64,000 nucleotides of DNA from a bacterium endosymbiont of Escarpia laminata (GCA_003660235.1 QGON01000061.1:56020-120019), one strand, 5' to 3'; shown: positions 47,162 to 55,575, counted from the stretch's first letter. The notes: generated by a model from the letters alone, not told the origin. Made by a program: numbers and translations.

Positions 47162-48211
47162 TCAGGTCTTCTTGAAGAGAAACTGGCCATTGCCGAATAT
47201 TTCACCCTCCATCGGGGCAAAGCAGGCCTTGCAAAGGGAAAAGTAGTCGTTCCAGTATTGGATATCGTCCGTTGAAAGCTCATCTAGGCTGACGTTATCC
47301 ATGTTACTCCAGAAACGTTCGTGCCACTGATTCAGCGTGCGCCAGTAGTTCATCCCATTGACAAACCAGCCCTGTTCCAGGGAGAAACCACTTTCTTGTT
47401 TGGCAATTAGGTCGTAAGGCCAGATTCTCCCCCCTGGAAAATAGTCTCCAATCAGTGTTTTTTCAGGGGTGAGGAAACGGGGGATAGGGATGCGGGAAAC
47501 AATCAGATGGTGGAACGCGTAGCCGCCAGGTTTGGTCAAAATTGCTATTTTTTTAAATAATTCCGCGAGGTTTCTTGCATGTTCAAGAACACCAATGGAA
47601 AAAACCTTGTCAAATTTTCCAATCCCAAGCGTCTCTTTGGTGAGATCTGCGAAATCACCGGTGATGAGTTTGAAACGTTTTGATGAAAGGGGATGTGCAG
47701 GATTGTTTCTTGCTTTGTTGATATAACTGCTCTGTGTTGTGCTGGCTGTGATCGAAGTAATCTGAAGTTGCGGATAGTTTTCTATCAGGTAGCGCTCGAA
47801 AGAGCCGAAGCCGCAGCCGATGTTCAGAATCTGTTCATCACCCTGGAGTCTTGCTCGTTTACAGATGGTTTTGAATTTACTTCTCTGTGCCTCTTCCAGT
47901 GATATTTCTATCGTCGCGGCTGTAGCGCCGTTTTCGCTGTAGAACGCCATGGAATAGGCCAGGTATTCACTATCCAGAAAACTGCGAAAAAAAGCCTCTG
48001 ACGCATCGTAATGCTGAGCCATCAGATGACTTGTAGTTTCCCACATGGGGCCATGAGAGGCGATTTGGATTAATTTGTCGGAGAGTTGTTCAGGATTCTC
48101 CAACTGTTCCTGATACTCACGGGTAAAAAAACGGTTGAGTCTTTTTTCCGTCAGTTTCAGCGCGTCCGAACCAAATGGCTGAACCTTTGGGTCAAGCTGT
48201 CGTTTTGGCAT
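47162..48211 (-). CDS. Cyclopropane-fatty-acid-synthase-like methyltransferase
   Basis: A 349-residue SAM-dependent methyltransferase. The region from YSMAFYSEN to ILNIGCGFGSFERYL (residues 86-142) follows the Cfa family, including the SAM motif NIGCGFG. FDKVFSIGVLEHAR, DYFPGGRIWP and NYWRTLNQWHERF are the other family blocks. The N-terminal lipid-binding part is shorter than in E. coli Cfa (382 residues). It could methylate or cyclopropanate an unsaturated acyl chain, possibly on a carrier protein, but the substrate is unknown. It is in the same direction as, and 18 bases after, the RpfC-like gene. Confidence 0.85.
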   Translation of the reverse strand: MPKRQLDPKVQPFGSDALKLTEKRLNRFFTREYQEQLENPEQLSDKLIQIASHGPMWETTSHLMAQHYDASEAFFRSFLDSEYLAYSMAFYSENGATAATIEISLEEAQRSKFKTICKRARLQGDEQILNIGCGFGSFERYLIENYPQLQITSITASTTQSSYINKARNNPAHPLSSKRFKLITGDFADLTKETLGIGKFDKVFSIGVLEHARNLAELFKKIAILTKPGGYAFHHLIVSRIPIPRFLTPEKTLIGDYFPGGRIWPYDLIAKQESGFSLEQGWFVNGMNYWRTLNQWHERFWSNMDNVSLDELSTDDIQYWNDYFSLCKACFAPMEGEIFGNGQFLFKKT

Positions 48212-48229
48212 TAATCAGCAGCCAAAGGG

Positions 48230-50188
48230 TTAGCTGAGATAGGAGCTGTTTTCATCGTCCTTGGAGAGAAATCGCATGAGTGCGTCACTGGTGCGGGTGA
48301 AGGTGGCGCGCATCTCCTGCAGGATGTTGGCTCCATGAGCATCGAATTCGGAAGGAAGTATACGTGATGCGCTGAGGCTGTATTCATAGAGGGCGAATGC
48401 TCCCAAGTGTCCTGCGCTGTCCACGAACAGATGAGCGAGGTCTTTAAATAGTTCACTGTCGTTATCGGCAAGGGCCTGATCCATCTGTTGCAGGGTTCTT
48501 TCGCTATCGAGAGTGAAGGTTGTAATCAAATTGGAGATGAACTGCGGATCGTTCCCGAGTATTTCGAGATTTTTCAGAACGCTGACATCCAGTGTATCGG
48601 CGTTATGGAAACGGGTGATGACACCGTCTTCAAGTGCTGCAGTCGCACCTTCTCTGGTTTTTTCCTGATCGGACGAGATAACCGCAGTGACTGTTTTAAC
48701 CAACTCGTTTTGTTGAATGGGTTTGAATATGCAGGCATCGGCTTCTGCGCTTTCGCACTCCCTGATTGTTGCGGGGGAGTTCTCGTCTGTTATCACTACA
48801 AACGGCATCCATCTGCGCATGGAATGAGTGAAATGGTGGAGTTTGATGACCTGAATGCCGCTCATGACCGGCATGGAGAGATTGACAATCGCCAGATCAA
48901 AATGGTGGCTCTCGAGTGCATCCAGCGCCTGTTCTCCATTTTCGACTGCGTAGACTCGATGGCCCTCCTGTTTCAACGCGCGTTCGATGCTGCTCCGGTC
49001 GACAGGATTATTTTCGGCAACCAGGATCTCTTGCGGTGGGAGAGAGGAGGCTTTGAGGTTAAGTCGACTGATCAGGCTGACAACGCTCTTTTCACTATCC
49101 TGAATCTCTGGGTTGGCACGCAGGGCCGCGAACAGAATGGATTTGTTGAGTGGTGTCTCAAGGATCTGTGAATAACCGGCCTGGAGAAGTTGTTGGCGAT
49201 ATTGCTCAGGCTGTTTTGGGCCAAGGAAAAACAGGGAAGTATTGGCCAGCGTTGGTTCTTCGGAGATGGCCGCAGCGATCTGTAGTGGATCCAATTCCAA
49301 CTGACGCTGATCCACCAACAGGATATCAAAGGGTTGAACGCCCTGGGTGTCGGCGTTCACCATCAATCGGTTGAAGGCCTGCATGCTGTTCTGACTCGTC
49401 TCGAACGCATGATTCCAGTCATTGAGATAGGTACTGAGGCGCTCCGCATTGGTCGGATTCCTGGAAAGCAGTAGTACCTTGCGATTTTCGCTGTGTGCAC
49501 TTGACTCGGCTTTTGGTGTGGATTCTGTGAAAGGGAATGTCAGATCCGCGGCATCCTGGGCACTCTCGATGCCTGTATCTTGCGGAGTCTCCGGAAGTAC
49601 TTCTTTCGTGGAGATCTCTGCAGAATCCAAAGGATCCCAACTATCGCTTCCCACGGACTTAATGATAGACGCGAGGTAGAGAGAGATGCCGGTTATTCCA
49701 GCTAAAGCGCCCATTCCCTGTATTAGATGCTGAGACCAGAAGGTGCTCGTAATCAGTACGGCACCGAGGCCGAGAATACTGGCCGAAAGGGTGAAGTAGA
49801 GATAGGAGGCGCCAAACCGAAATCCATTGCTACTGATGAGCAGTGGATAGAGAAATAGCAGAAACAGACCATTTTTTCCGCTGAAAAAAGTGAGGCAGGA
49901 GAGAAAGGCAACATCGGCAATGATGCCAGCAATCCGCCGGGAAGACGAAGGGTGTGGGTCGTTAATAATAAAGAGCAACATGGTGGCGGCAAAAACAGCG
50001 TAACCAGTCGCAAGGATCAACGGTGGAGATAGTTCGGAACCGGTGTGGTTGAGGTAGGTCTGAATAACCAGCCAGGAAAAAAGCGGTAGGGCGACCAGCA
50101 GACGAATGCCTGAATGCTCGATTTCAAAATCGGGGAATTGATTGAAACCGAAAGGGCGTTTGCTGTGGAAAGTGGGCTGGTTTTGCAT
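48230..50188 (-). CDS. RpfC-like membrane protein without a kinase core
   Basis: From the ATG at 50188 (AAGGAAAG upstream) the product is 652 residues. The N-terminal membrane module resembles that of RpfC, with NGFRFGASYLYF matching RpfC GNGFRYGERYLHF. Then comes a long linker, with no H-box, N-box or G-box. A receiver-like region follows (LLLSRNPTNAERLSTYL, ILLVDQRQLELDPLQ). A second receiver reads ILVAENNPVDRSS and LAIVNLSMPVMSG, where the phospho-acceptor aspartate is Asn. The Hpt-like end, AHLFVDSAGHLG, keeps the histidine but lacks the usual Lys-Gly. It is probably a sensor or scaffold, not a kinase. Confidence 0.82.
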   Translation of the reverse strand: MQNQPTFHSKRPFGFNQFPDFEIEHSGIRLLVALPLFSWLVIQTYLNHTGSELSPPLILATGYAVFAATMLLFIINDPHPSSSRRIAGIIADVAFLSCLTFFSGKNGLFLLFLYPLLISSNGFRFGASYLYFTLSASILGLGAVLITSTFWSQHLIQGMGALAGITGISLYLASIIKSVGSDSWDPLDSAEISTKEVLPETPQDTGIESAQDAADLTFPFTESTPKAESSAHSENRKVLLLSRNPTNAERLSTYLNDWNHAFETSQNSMQAFNRLMVNADTQGVQPFDILLVDQRQLELDPLQIAAAISEEPTLANTSLFFLGPKQPEQYRQQLLQAGYSQILETPLNKSILFAALRANPEIQDSEKSVVSLISRLNLKASSLPPQEILVAENNPVDRSSIERALKQEGHRVYAVENGEQALDALESHHFDLAIVNLSMPVMSGIQVIKLHHFTHSMRRWMPFVVITDENSPATIRECESAEADACIFKPIQQNELVKTVTAVISSDQEKTREGATAALEDGVITRFHNADTLDVSVLKNLEILGNDPQFISNLITTFTLDSERTLQQMDQALADNDSELFKDLAHLFVDSAGHLGAFALYEYSLSASRILPSEFDAHGANILQEMRATFTRTSDALMRFLSKDDENSSYLS

Positions 50189-50295
50189 ATTGCTTTCCTT
50201 GGCGTTAAGGCGCTGCTGAACGAAGTATGGACGGCAGTCTTGTGGCCCAAAAAACGGTCGGGTGCCATTTCTCATGCCACCCTCGAAGGGGTGAG

Positions 50296-50434
50296 GCGCA
50301 TGGAATTGTTGAATAAATTCCCCTCTGCTGCGTTGAAAATTTGGGCGATAGACCGCCTATTGTCCGCAACTTTCGCCTCGCATAGTAGAATTTTATCTCA
50401 CAATTCGGCACACTCAGATTCATTCAGAGGCTCC
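50296..50434. mobile_element. Third copy of the GAGCCTCTGAA hairpin family
   Basis: The right arm ends CATTCAGAGGCTCCTA (50421-50436), and the centre GTTGAAAATTTGGGCGATAG aligns with GTTGCAAATCTTCGCAATAG of the full copy at 26396. GAATTGTTGAATAAATTC and the reverse of GAATTGTGAGATAAAATTC form a partial inner hairpin. It lies between rpfG and the RpfC-like gene. The last residues of RpfG (GIGASE) and its stop codon are encoded by the element's end. Confidence 0.6.
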
Positions 50435-51493
50435 TATGCCTGTGGCCTGTTTCGGAGCATCGTCAAGTGAGTTGTGAATCTCGATGATCCTCCCAATGCG
50501 TGTGAGAAATGCCCCCAGACAGCCTGGGTCGAAATGGCGGCCTTTCTCCTGCTTCAGATAGGCCAATGCTTCGTTTATGCTCCATGCCTGCTTATAAGGT
50601 CTTTCCGAAATCAAGGCATCGAAAACATCGGCAACAGCTACGATACGCGCCTCTATTGGGATTCTATCTCCTTTTTTTCCGTGTGGATAGCCACTGCCAT
50701 CAAAGTGCTCATGGTGATGGAGGGCGATAACCGCGCCCATCTGCAGATATTTGGAAGGACTACCACATAAGATGTCATATCCTGCCTGTGAGTGGCGCTG
50801 CATAATCTGCCACTCATCGGCCGCTAGGGCGCCTGTCTTCCGCAGGATCGCATCCGGGACGGCGATTTTTCCGATATCGTGCATGGGTGCGGCGTGCCTG
50901 ATCAGATGGCACTCATCTTTGGACATGCCGATCTCTTCGGCAATGATTTCGCTGTATTGAGACATTCTCAGTACATGATTCCCGGTTTCCTGATCGCGGA
51001 ACTCCCCTGCTTTGGCCAAGCGCAGGAGAGTCTCCTGCTCGCGCAGATGCAACTCCTCGGTGGTATCCCTGATCTCCCGTTCCAGCCAGGAGGCGCGGTC
51101 CTTGATAATCTGCTGTTGACGACGCATTGTCAGCAGATTGTGGCACCTGGCCCTGCATTCGGTATGGTCGATCGGTTTTGTCAGGAAATCGGTTGCACCT
51201 GACTCGAGTGCACGGTATCGCACCGACTTATCCTCGACACAAGTGATGATCACAACGGGGATATCACTGCAGGAAGGGATGTTTCTCAGCCATTGGATAA
51301 ACTCCACGCCATCCATCTGCGGCATTTTGAAATCGGTAATGACAAGGTCGAACTCGTTGTGTTTGGCCCACTCCAGCGCAGAGACCGGGTCGGCAAAGGA
51401 TTGCGTGGTGACGTCGGGTTCGATTGAGCGGGTGAGCTCCTCCAGTATCATCCGGCTGATGGATTGATCATCGATGATGAGAACCTGGGGCAT
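50420..51493 (-). CDS. rpfG: HD-GYP response regulator RpfG
   Basis: RpfG degrades cyclic di-GMP when phosphorylated by RpfC. The 357-residue product has an intact receiver (LIIDDQSISRM at the start, LVITDFKMPQMDG with the acceptor aspartate) and an HD-GYP domain. The HD site is HAAPMHDIGKIAVPD, and HHEHFDGSGYPHGKKGD carries the GYP motif. All metal-site residues I can see are kept, so the enzyme should be active. It is the second gene of a leftward unit behind a twin-receiver gene and before the RpfC-like gene, but a hairpin element intervenes downstream. Confidence 0.93.
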   Translation of the reverse strand: MPQVLIIDDQSISRMILEELTRSIEPDVTTQSFADPVSALEWAKHNEFDLVITDFKMPQMDGVEFIQWLRNIPSCSDIPVVIITCVEDKSVRYRALESGATDFLTKPIDHTECRARCHNLLTMRRQQQIIKDRASWLEREIRDTTEELHLREQETLLRLAKAGEFRDQETGNHVLRMSQYSEIIAEEIGMSKDECHLIRHAAPMHDIGKIAVPDAILRKTGALAADEWQIMQRHSQAGYDILCGSPSKYLQMGAVIALHHHEHFDGSGYPHGKKGDRIPIEARIVAVADVFDALISERPYKQAWSINEALAYLKQEKGRHFDPGCLGAFLTRIGRIIEIHNSLDDAPKQATGIGASE

Positions 51494-51782
51494 GTCTTAG
51501 TCTAACCTCATTGCCAACTCATTGAAAAGTAGTGCAAACCTAACTTTACCTGATGAGCAGTTTCAGGCAATACCCTATCGGAGTTAAAATCACAAATCAG
51601 GCGTTGGTCATGCGACCTTAATTCATGATCAAATAACGATAGTATGGATTTCTGTGAATGGAAGTCTGGGGTCAGAATAAACCCCACTCGAAACAAAAAA
51701 TAGCATTTGCTGGCAGGAACAGGTGGGTGGTCTCATATTTCTATTATTTTACAATGTGTTAGCTTAATTGTTTTCGCAATGC

Positions 51783-52589
51783 TCAGTTAGTATTGTCTGC
51801 CAGCGATTTTTCCAGATAGCGTTTGAGGATGATGGGTTCGAACGGTTTGTCGCAGATGGCGGAAACGCCTGATTGCTGCACGGCAGCAAGACGGCTCTGG
51901 TTAGACTCGCTTGTGATCATCAAAATGGGAATGGTCGGTTGTAAACTGTTGTTGCGGATGTAGTCGATAAATTCCTGCCCATTCATCTCCGGCATATTGT
52001 AGTCGGTGATGACGAGGTCAAAATAGTGATCATTGATCAGTTGTGCTCCCTCGGAGCCATTTTCTGCCTCGCTGATCTGCTCCACGCCCATGGCTTCCAA
52101 CAGCCGGCGAATATGGTTTCGCGCCATCTGACTGTCATCCACCACTAAAATTCTCAACGATTCGGTATCGATATTGTCGAGATGGATTTCGGGTGTTTCG
52201 ATATAGTCTACGGTCGATTTCAAGGCAATCTTCAGGTCACCTTCTGAAAAGGGTTTGGGAAGAATGGCGATGGCCCCTGCCTGGCGAATCGGGTCCAGAA
52301 TGCGGAACCGGGTTTCGCTGGAAATCAGGATATAGGCTGTATCCACGAGTAGCGGTTCGTTACGCATCGTAGTGACCAAGTCGGTCCCGGTCATATCGGG
52401 CAGGTAGAGTGTGCTGATGACCAGATCTGGCGAGGTACGGCGCATGGCATCCAGTGCGGCTTCACCAGATTCGAAGGTTTCAATCTTAGAGATGCCCAAG
52501 TCAGAGAGATAGCCATCGATGATGTGTCTCTGGGTCAAAGAAGGTTCGACTAGGATGACGCTGAGGTCAGTTAACTCCAATTGGTTCAT
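51783..52589 (-). CDS. Twin-receiver regulator, first receiver degenerate
   Basis: A 268-residue protein of two receiver domains without an output domain, starting MNQLELTDLSVILVEPS (AGGA upstream). In the first domain the acidic pocket is EPS instead of DD, and the acceptor position reads VISTLYLPDM, with threonine for aspartate. The second is intact (ILVVDDSQMARNH; LVITDYNMPEMNG; final lysine in CDKPFEP). It lies about 290 bases upstream of rpfG on the same strand. It may act as a phosphate sink or relay for RpfC; this is inference. Confidence 0.85.
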   Translation of the reverse strand: MNQLELTDLSVILVEPSLTQRHIIDGYLSDLGISKIETFESGEAALDAMRRTSPDLVISTLYLPDMTGTDLVTTMRNEPLLVDTAYILISSETRFRILDPIRQAGAIAILPKPFSEGDLKIALKSTVDYIETPEIHLDNIDTESLRILVVDDSQMARNHIRRLLEAMGVEQISEAENGSEGAQLINDHYFDLVITDYNMPEMNGQEFIDYIRNNSLQPTIPILMITSESNQSRLAAVQQSGVSAICDKPFEPIILKRYLEKSLADNTN

Positions 52590-52781
52590 GTGGAATCCTG
52601 TTGCAGTCAAATTCGTAATAACGGATGAAGATTGAGGTTAAAACAGAGTGATCAGGTTCGTCAGGAGAAAATATAGCCAGAGAGAGGTTCTCCGGCTTGG
52701 CACCCTTCTCCTACCCTCGTAGAATTGATCAACAGACTGGGTATCGGCATCTGGCCGGATTTCTTTAGGAGTGTTGTTGCA

Positions 52782-53636
52782 GTGAAACTGAGTGTAGGTG
52801 ACTTCCGGGCATGGGAGCACAAGTGCGTGACGCTGATGGGGATGTCGGGCGTTGGAAAAACGCGTCTGTCCAATATCCTGCGTGACAGTGACTGGTTTCA
52901 CTATTCAGGGGATTATCGGATTGGCACCCATTATCTGGATGAGCCGATCCTCGATCATATCAAGGAACAGGCGATGCAGGTGCCTGTGTTGCGGGATCTG
53001 CTTCGTTCCGACTCCATCTATATTCGTAACAATATCACTGTCGACCATCTCAAGCCGGTTTCGATCTTTCTGGGCATGTTGGGTAACCCTGAGCTTGGGG
53101 GTATGCCATTGCGTGAATTCAAACGGCGTCAGAATCTGCATCGCGAGGCGGAGATTGCGGCCATGAGGGATGTGCCCGGATTTATCCGCAAGGCACAACG
53201 GATTTATGGGTATCGTCATTTCATCAACGATGTAGGGGGCAGTCTGTGTGAGTTGGACGAACCGGGCATCATCGAACTGCTCTCCGAGCATACGCTGATA
53301 CTCTACATTCGGGCTTCGGAGCGTGATGAGACTGCGCTCATCGAGCGGGCTGTGCGTGATCCCAAGCCACTCTACTATCGGGAGAACTTTCTCGATGAGC
53401 AGCTCGATCTTTACTTGCAGGAGCAGGATCTGCCCTATGTGGCGATGATCGAACCCATTAAATTCGTGCGCTGGGTCTTTCCCAAACTGTTTCATAGCCG
53501 CATTCCCCGGTATGAGGCGATTGCACGGGATTATGGCTACACAGTAACCACTGACGAGCTTGCTCAGGTCCAGAATGTCGATGATTTTTTGGCCATGCTT
53601 GAAGGTGTGATTGAACGTAATTCATCAAGTGTTTGA
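52782..53636 (+). CDS. P-loop kinase-like ATPase next to metA
   Basis: The product is 284 residues from a GTG at 52782 with AGGAG nine bases upstream. Walker A is GMSGVGKTRLS near residue 23. YSGDYRIGTHYLDEP and INDVGGSLCELDEPGI are conserved-looking blocks of a family I know only as unnamed ATPases. The fold resembles nucleotide or HPr-type small-molecule kinases. metA starts 11 bases after the stop, so the two are co-transcribed. A link to methionine synthesis is suggested by context only. Longer frames from 52725 would use a TTG with no good ribosome site. Confidence 0.7.
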   Translation: MKLSVGDFRAWEHKCVTLMGMSGVGKTRLSNILRDSDWFHYSGDYRIGTHYLDEPILDHIKEQAMQVPVLRDLLRSDSIYIRNNITVDHLKPVSIFLGMLGNPELGGMPLREFKRRQNLHREAEIAAMRDVPGFIRKAQRIYGYRHFINDVGGSLCELDEPGIIELLSEHTLILYIRASERDETALIERAVRDPKPLYYRENFLDEQLDLYLQEQDLPYVAMIEPIKFVRWVFPKLFHSRIPRYEAIARDYGYTVTTDELAQVQNVDDFLAMLEGVIERNSSSV

Positions 53637-53646
53637 GGAGTCCTTC

Positions 53647-54717
53647 ATGCCATTGGTCGCACACTCATCACTGCCTACCTTCCAGCGCCTGCAGCAGGAG
53701 GGACAGACGGTTTTACCCCCCGAACGAGCGGCGAAACAGTACATCCGTGAACTGCACATCGGTCTGCTCAATATGATGCCGGATGCGGCGCTTGGCGCCA
53801 CTGAACGGCAGTTTTTTCGTCTCGTTGGAGAGGCGAATCAGATTGCGCAGTTTTACATTCATCCCTTTACGCTGGAGGGATTGCCCCGGGATGAAAAGGC
53901 CCGCGAACATATCGGCCAGTACTATGAATCTTTCGACCAGCTAAAGGAAGAGGGGTTGGATGCGCTGATTATTACCGGAGCCAACGTCACTCATCCCAAC
54001 CTCTCTCAGGAGCCGTTCTGGAAACCGTTGATCGAGGTGGTCGATTGGGCTCACGAGAATGTCACATCCATGCTCTGTTCATGCCTGGCAACCCACGCGG
54101 TGATGGAGTTTCGACATGGCCAGAAACGGCGGCATATGGGAGACAAGCTTTGGGGCGTGTATGGACACAGGGTGGTCGACCGGACTCATCCGCTGGTCAA
54201 CGATGTCAACACCCTTTTCGATGTCCCTCACTCCCGCTTCAATGAGATAACCCGCGATCAGTTTGAATCGGCGGGTTTGAAAGTGCTGGTGGAGAGTGAT
54301 GAAGGTGGGGTGCATCTCGCCGTCAGTGAGGATGGCTTTCGCGTGGTCTATTTTCAGGGTCATCCCGAGTATGACACCATTAGCCTCTTCAAAGAGTACA
54401 AACGCGAAGTGAAGCTCTTTATTGCTGGTGAAAGGGTGGATTTCCCACCCTTTCCCGACAACTATCTACACGCCAGGGACAAGGCGATACTCTGCGAATA
54501 TCATGATCGTCTGTTGACTGCACTTGACGATGGAGGCGAACTACCCGAGTTTCCGGAAGCGTTGATCAGCGATTCCATCCACAATACCTGGCATGATACG
54601 GCTGAGGCAGTCTTGGGCAACTGGATCGGCAAGGTTTACCAGATCACTCATCAGGAGCGGAAATATCCGTTCATGGACGGTGTTGATCCTAATGACCCAC
54701 TGGGCTTGGCGGAGTGA
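53647..54717 (+). CDS. metA: Homoserine O-succinyltransferase
   Basis: MetA activates homoserine with succinyl- or acetyl-CoA in methionine synthesis. The ATG at 53647 has GAGGAG upstream and gives 356 residues. HIGLLNMMPDAALGATERQFFRL is the family opening. The nucleophile cysteine is in SMLCSCLATHAVMEF and the later YFQGHPEYDTISLFKEYKREV holds the catalytic histidine and glutamate. The wording is the MetAS subfamily, not the E. coli type exactly. Which acyl donor is used cannot be settled here. It lies 11 bases after a kinase-like gene. Confidence 0.92.
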   Translation: MPLVAHSSLPTFQRLQQEGQTVLPPERAAKQYIRELHIGLLNMMPDAALGATERQFFRLVGEANQIAQFYIHPFTLEGLPRDEKAREHIGQYYESFDQLKEEGLDALIITGANVTHPNLSQEPFWKPLIEVVDWAHENVTSMLCSCLATHAVMEFRHGQKRRHMGDKLWGVYGHRVVDRTHPLVNDVNTLFDVPHSRFNEITRDQFESAGLKVLVESDEGGVHLAVSEDGFRVVYFQGHPEYDTISLFKEYKREVKLFIAGERVDFPPFPDNYLHARDKAILCEYHDRLLTALDDGGELPEFPEALISDSIHNTWHDTAEAVLGNWIGKVYQITHQERKYPFMDGVDPNDPLGLAE

Positions 54718-54771
54718 ATTTGGGAATTGGTTTTTGCCGGATTTCAGTTGGCTTAACCTGGACGGGGAAAA

Positions 54772-54848
54772 TGGCGGAGCGGACGGGACTCGAACCCGCG
54801 ACCACCGGCGTGACAGGCCGGTATTCTAACCAACTGAACTACCGCTCC
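54772..54848 (-). tRNA. tRNA-Asp (GTC)
   Basis: The reverse strand folds as a 77-base tRNA with GGAGCGG/CCGCTCC acceptor stem, discriminator G and encoded CCA. The anticodon loop CTGTCAC gives GTC, reading both aspartate codons. It lies downstream of metA on the opposite strand. Confidence 0.95.
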
Positions 54849-55027
54849 AGAAGAAGCGCGGTAGTTTAAGGGTTTTTGGAGGCAGGTCAATAGACTTTTT
54901 GCGAAAAGCGGCAAACGTGCCTGTCGAACAGCTGCTGGTTGCGTAATATCAACGACGATACCCGTGCCATCATGCAGAATTCATCTTGTTTCCTGTCTGG
55001 AATAATCCGGTTAATCTGAGAGGGTTT

Positions 55028-55546
55028 ATGCTGTTCGAGATCGATGAGTCTGAGCGTAAACGGGCCAAAAACCCCCATAATATTTTCATGCTGAATCTGG
55101 CTGGGATACATCTGCTGGCTGCTCCCGGTTCATTTGTTTTCATGGGCAAACCGGGATTGCTGATACCGCTCTCGGTCTCACTGCTGATTATCGTGTTTTT
55201 CTGGATTCGTGCGAGCAGGGCGGAGAAGCAGGATCCCTGGTTTGTGGCTGCGCATTGGCGGCTGGCGGCAAGCCGCACCAAAATTTTATTGGTCGGATAT
55301 GTGATTACCGGCGCCATCATCGGCTTGACCACTATGGCAACTTCCGGGGACAGTAAGGGTGCGATCATGGCGGATGCCTTCTTTCGTGTCGCAATCGTAC
55401 CTGCCCTGCTCACAGTGATGGTCAGCTTTGTGCTGGAGTCCAGTGGCATCTTCATGGCTGCCAAGGCTGAACTGCCCAACGGATTGGTGAAAAGATTTCC
55501 GCCTCCGGATGACGTGGTGGTCAAAGCAGACCCGACAAGTCTCTGA
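55028..55546 (+). CDS. Hypothetical membrane protein
   Basis: A 172-residue protein from the ATG at 55028 (GAGAGGG upstream), starting MLFEIDESERKRAKNPHN. It has four probable helices: IFMLNLAGIHLLAAPGSFVF, GLLIPLSVSLLIIVFFWI, ILLVGYVITGAIIGLTT and VAIVPALLTVMVSFVLES. No family is recognised. It stands alone between tRNA-Asp and the pit gene, and a REP-like palindrome follows. Confidence 0.65.
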   Translation: MLFEIDESERKRAKNPHNIFMLNLAGIHLLAAPGSFVFMGKPGLLIPLSVSLLIIVFFWIRASRAEKQDPWFVAAHWRLAASRTKILLVGYVITGAIIGLTTMATSGDSKGAIMADAFFRVAIVPALLTVMVSFVLESSGIFMAAKAELPNGLVKRFPPPDDVVVKADPTSL

Positions 55547-55549
55547 TTT

Positions 55550-55575
55550 TGTTGGGTTACGCTACGCTGACCCGT
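55550..55575. repeat. REP-like palindrome
   Basis: TGTTGGGTTACGCTACGCTG followed by ACCCGT has inverted arms GGGTTA-type/ACCC around a CGCTACGCT centre. It lies between the convergent hypothetical membrane protein and pit genes and shares its layout with the palindrome at 19482. Confidence 0.45.

Noticed and set aside
48230..50275. Considered as a second complete hybrid histidine kinase
   Set aside because: No H-box, N-box or G-box is present, and the receiver and Hpt residues are altered.
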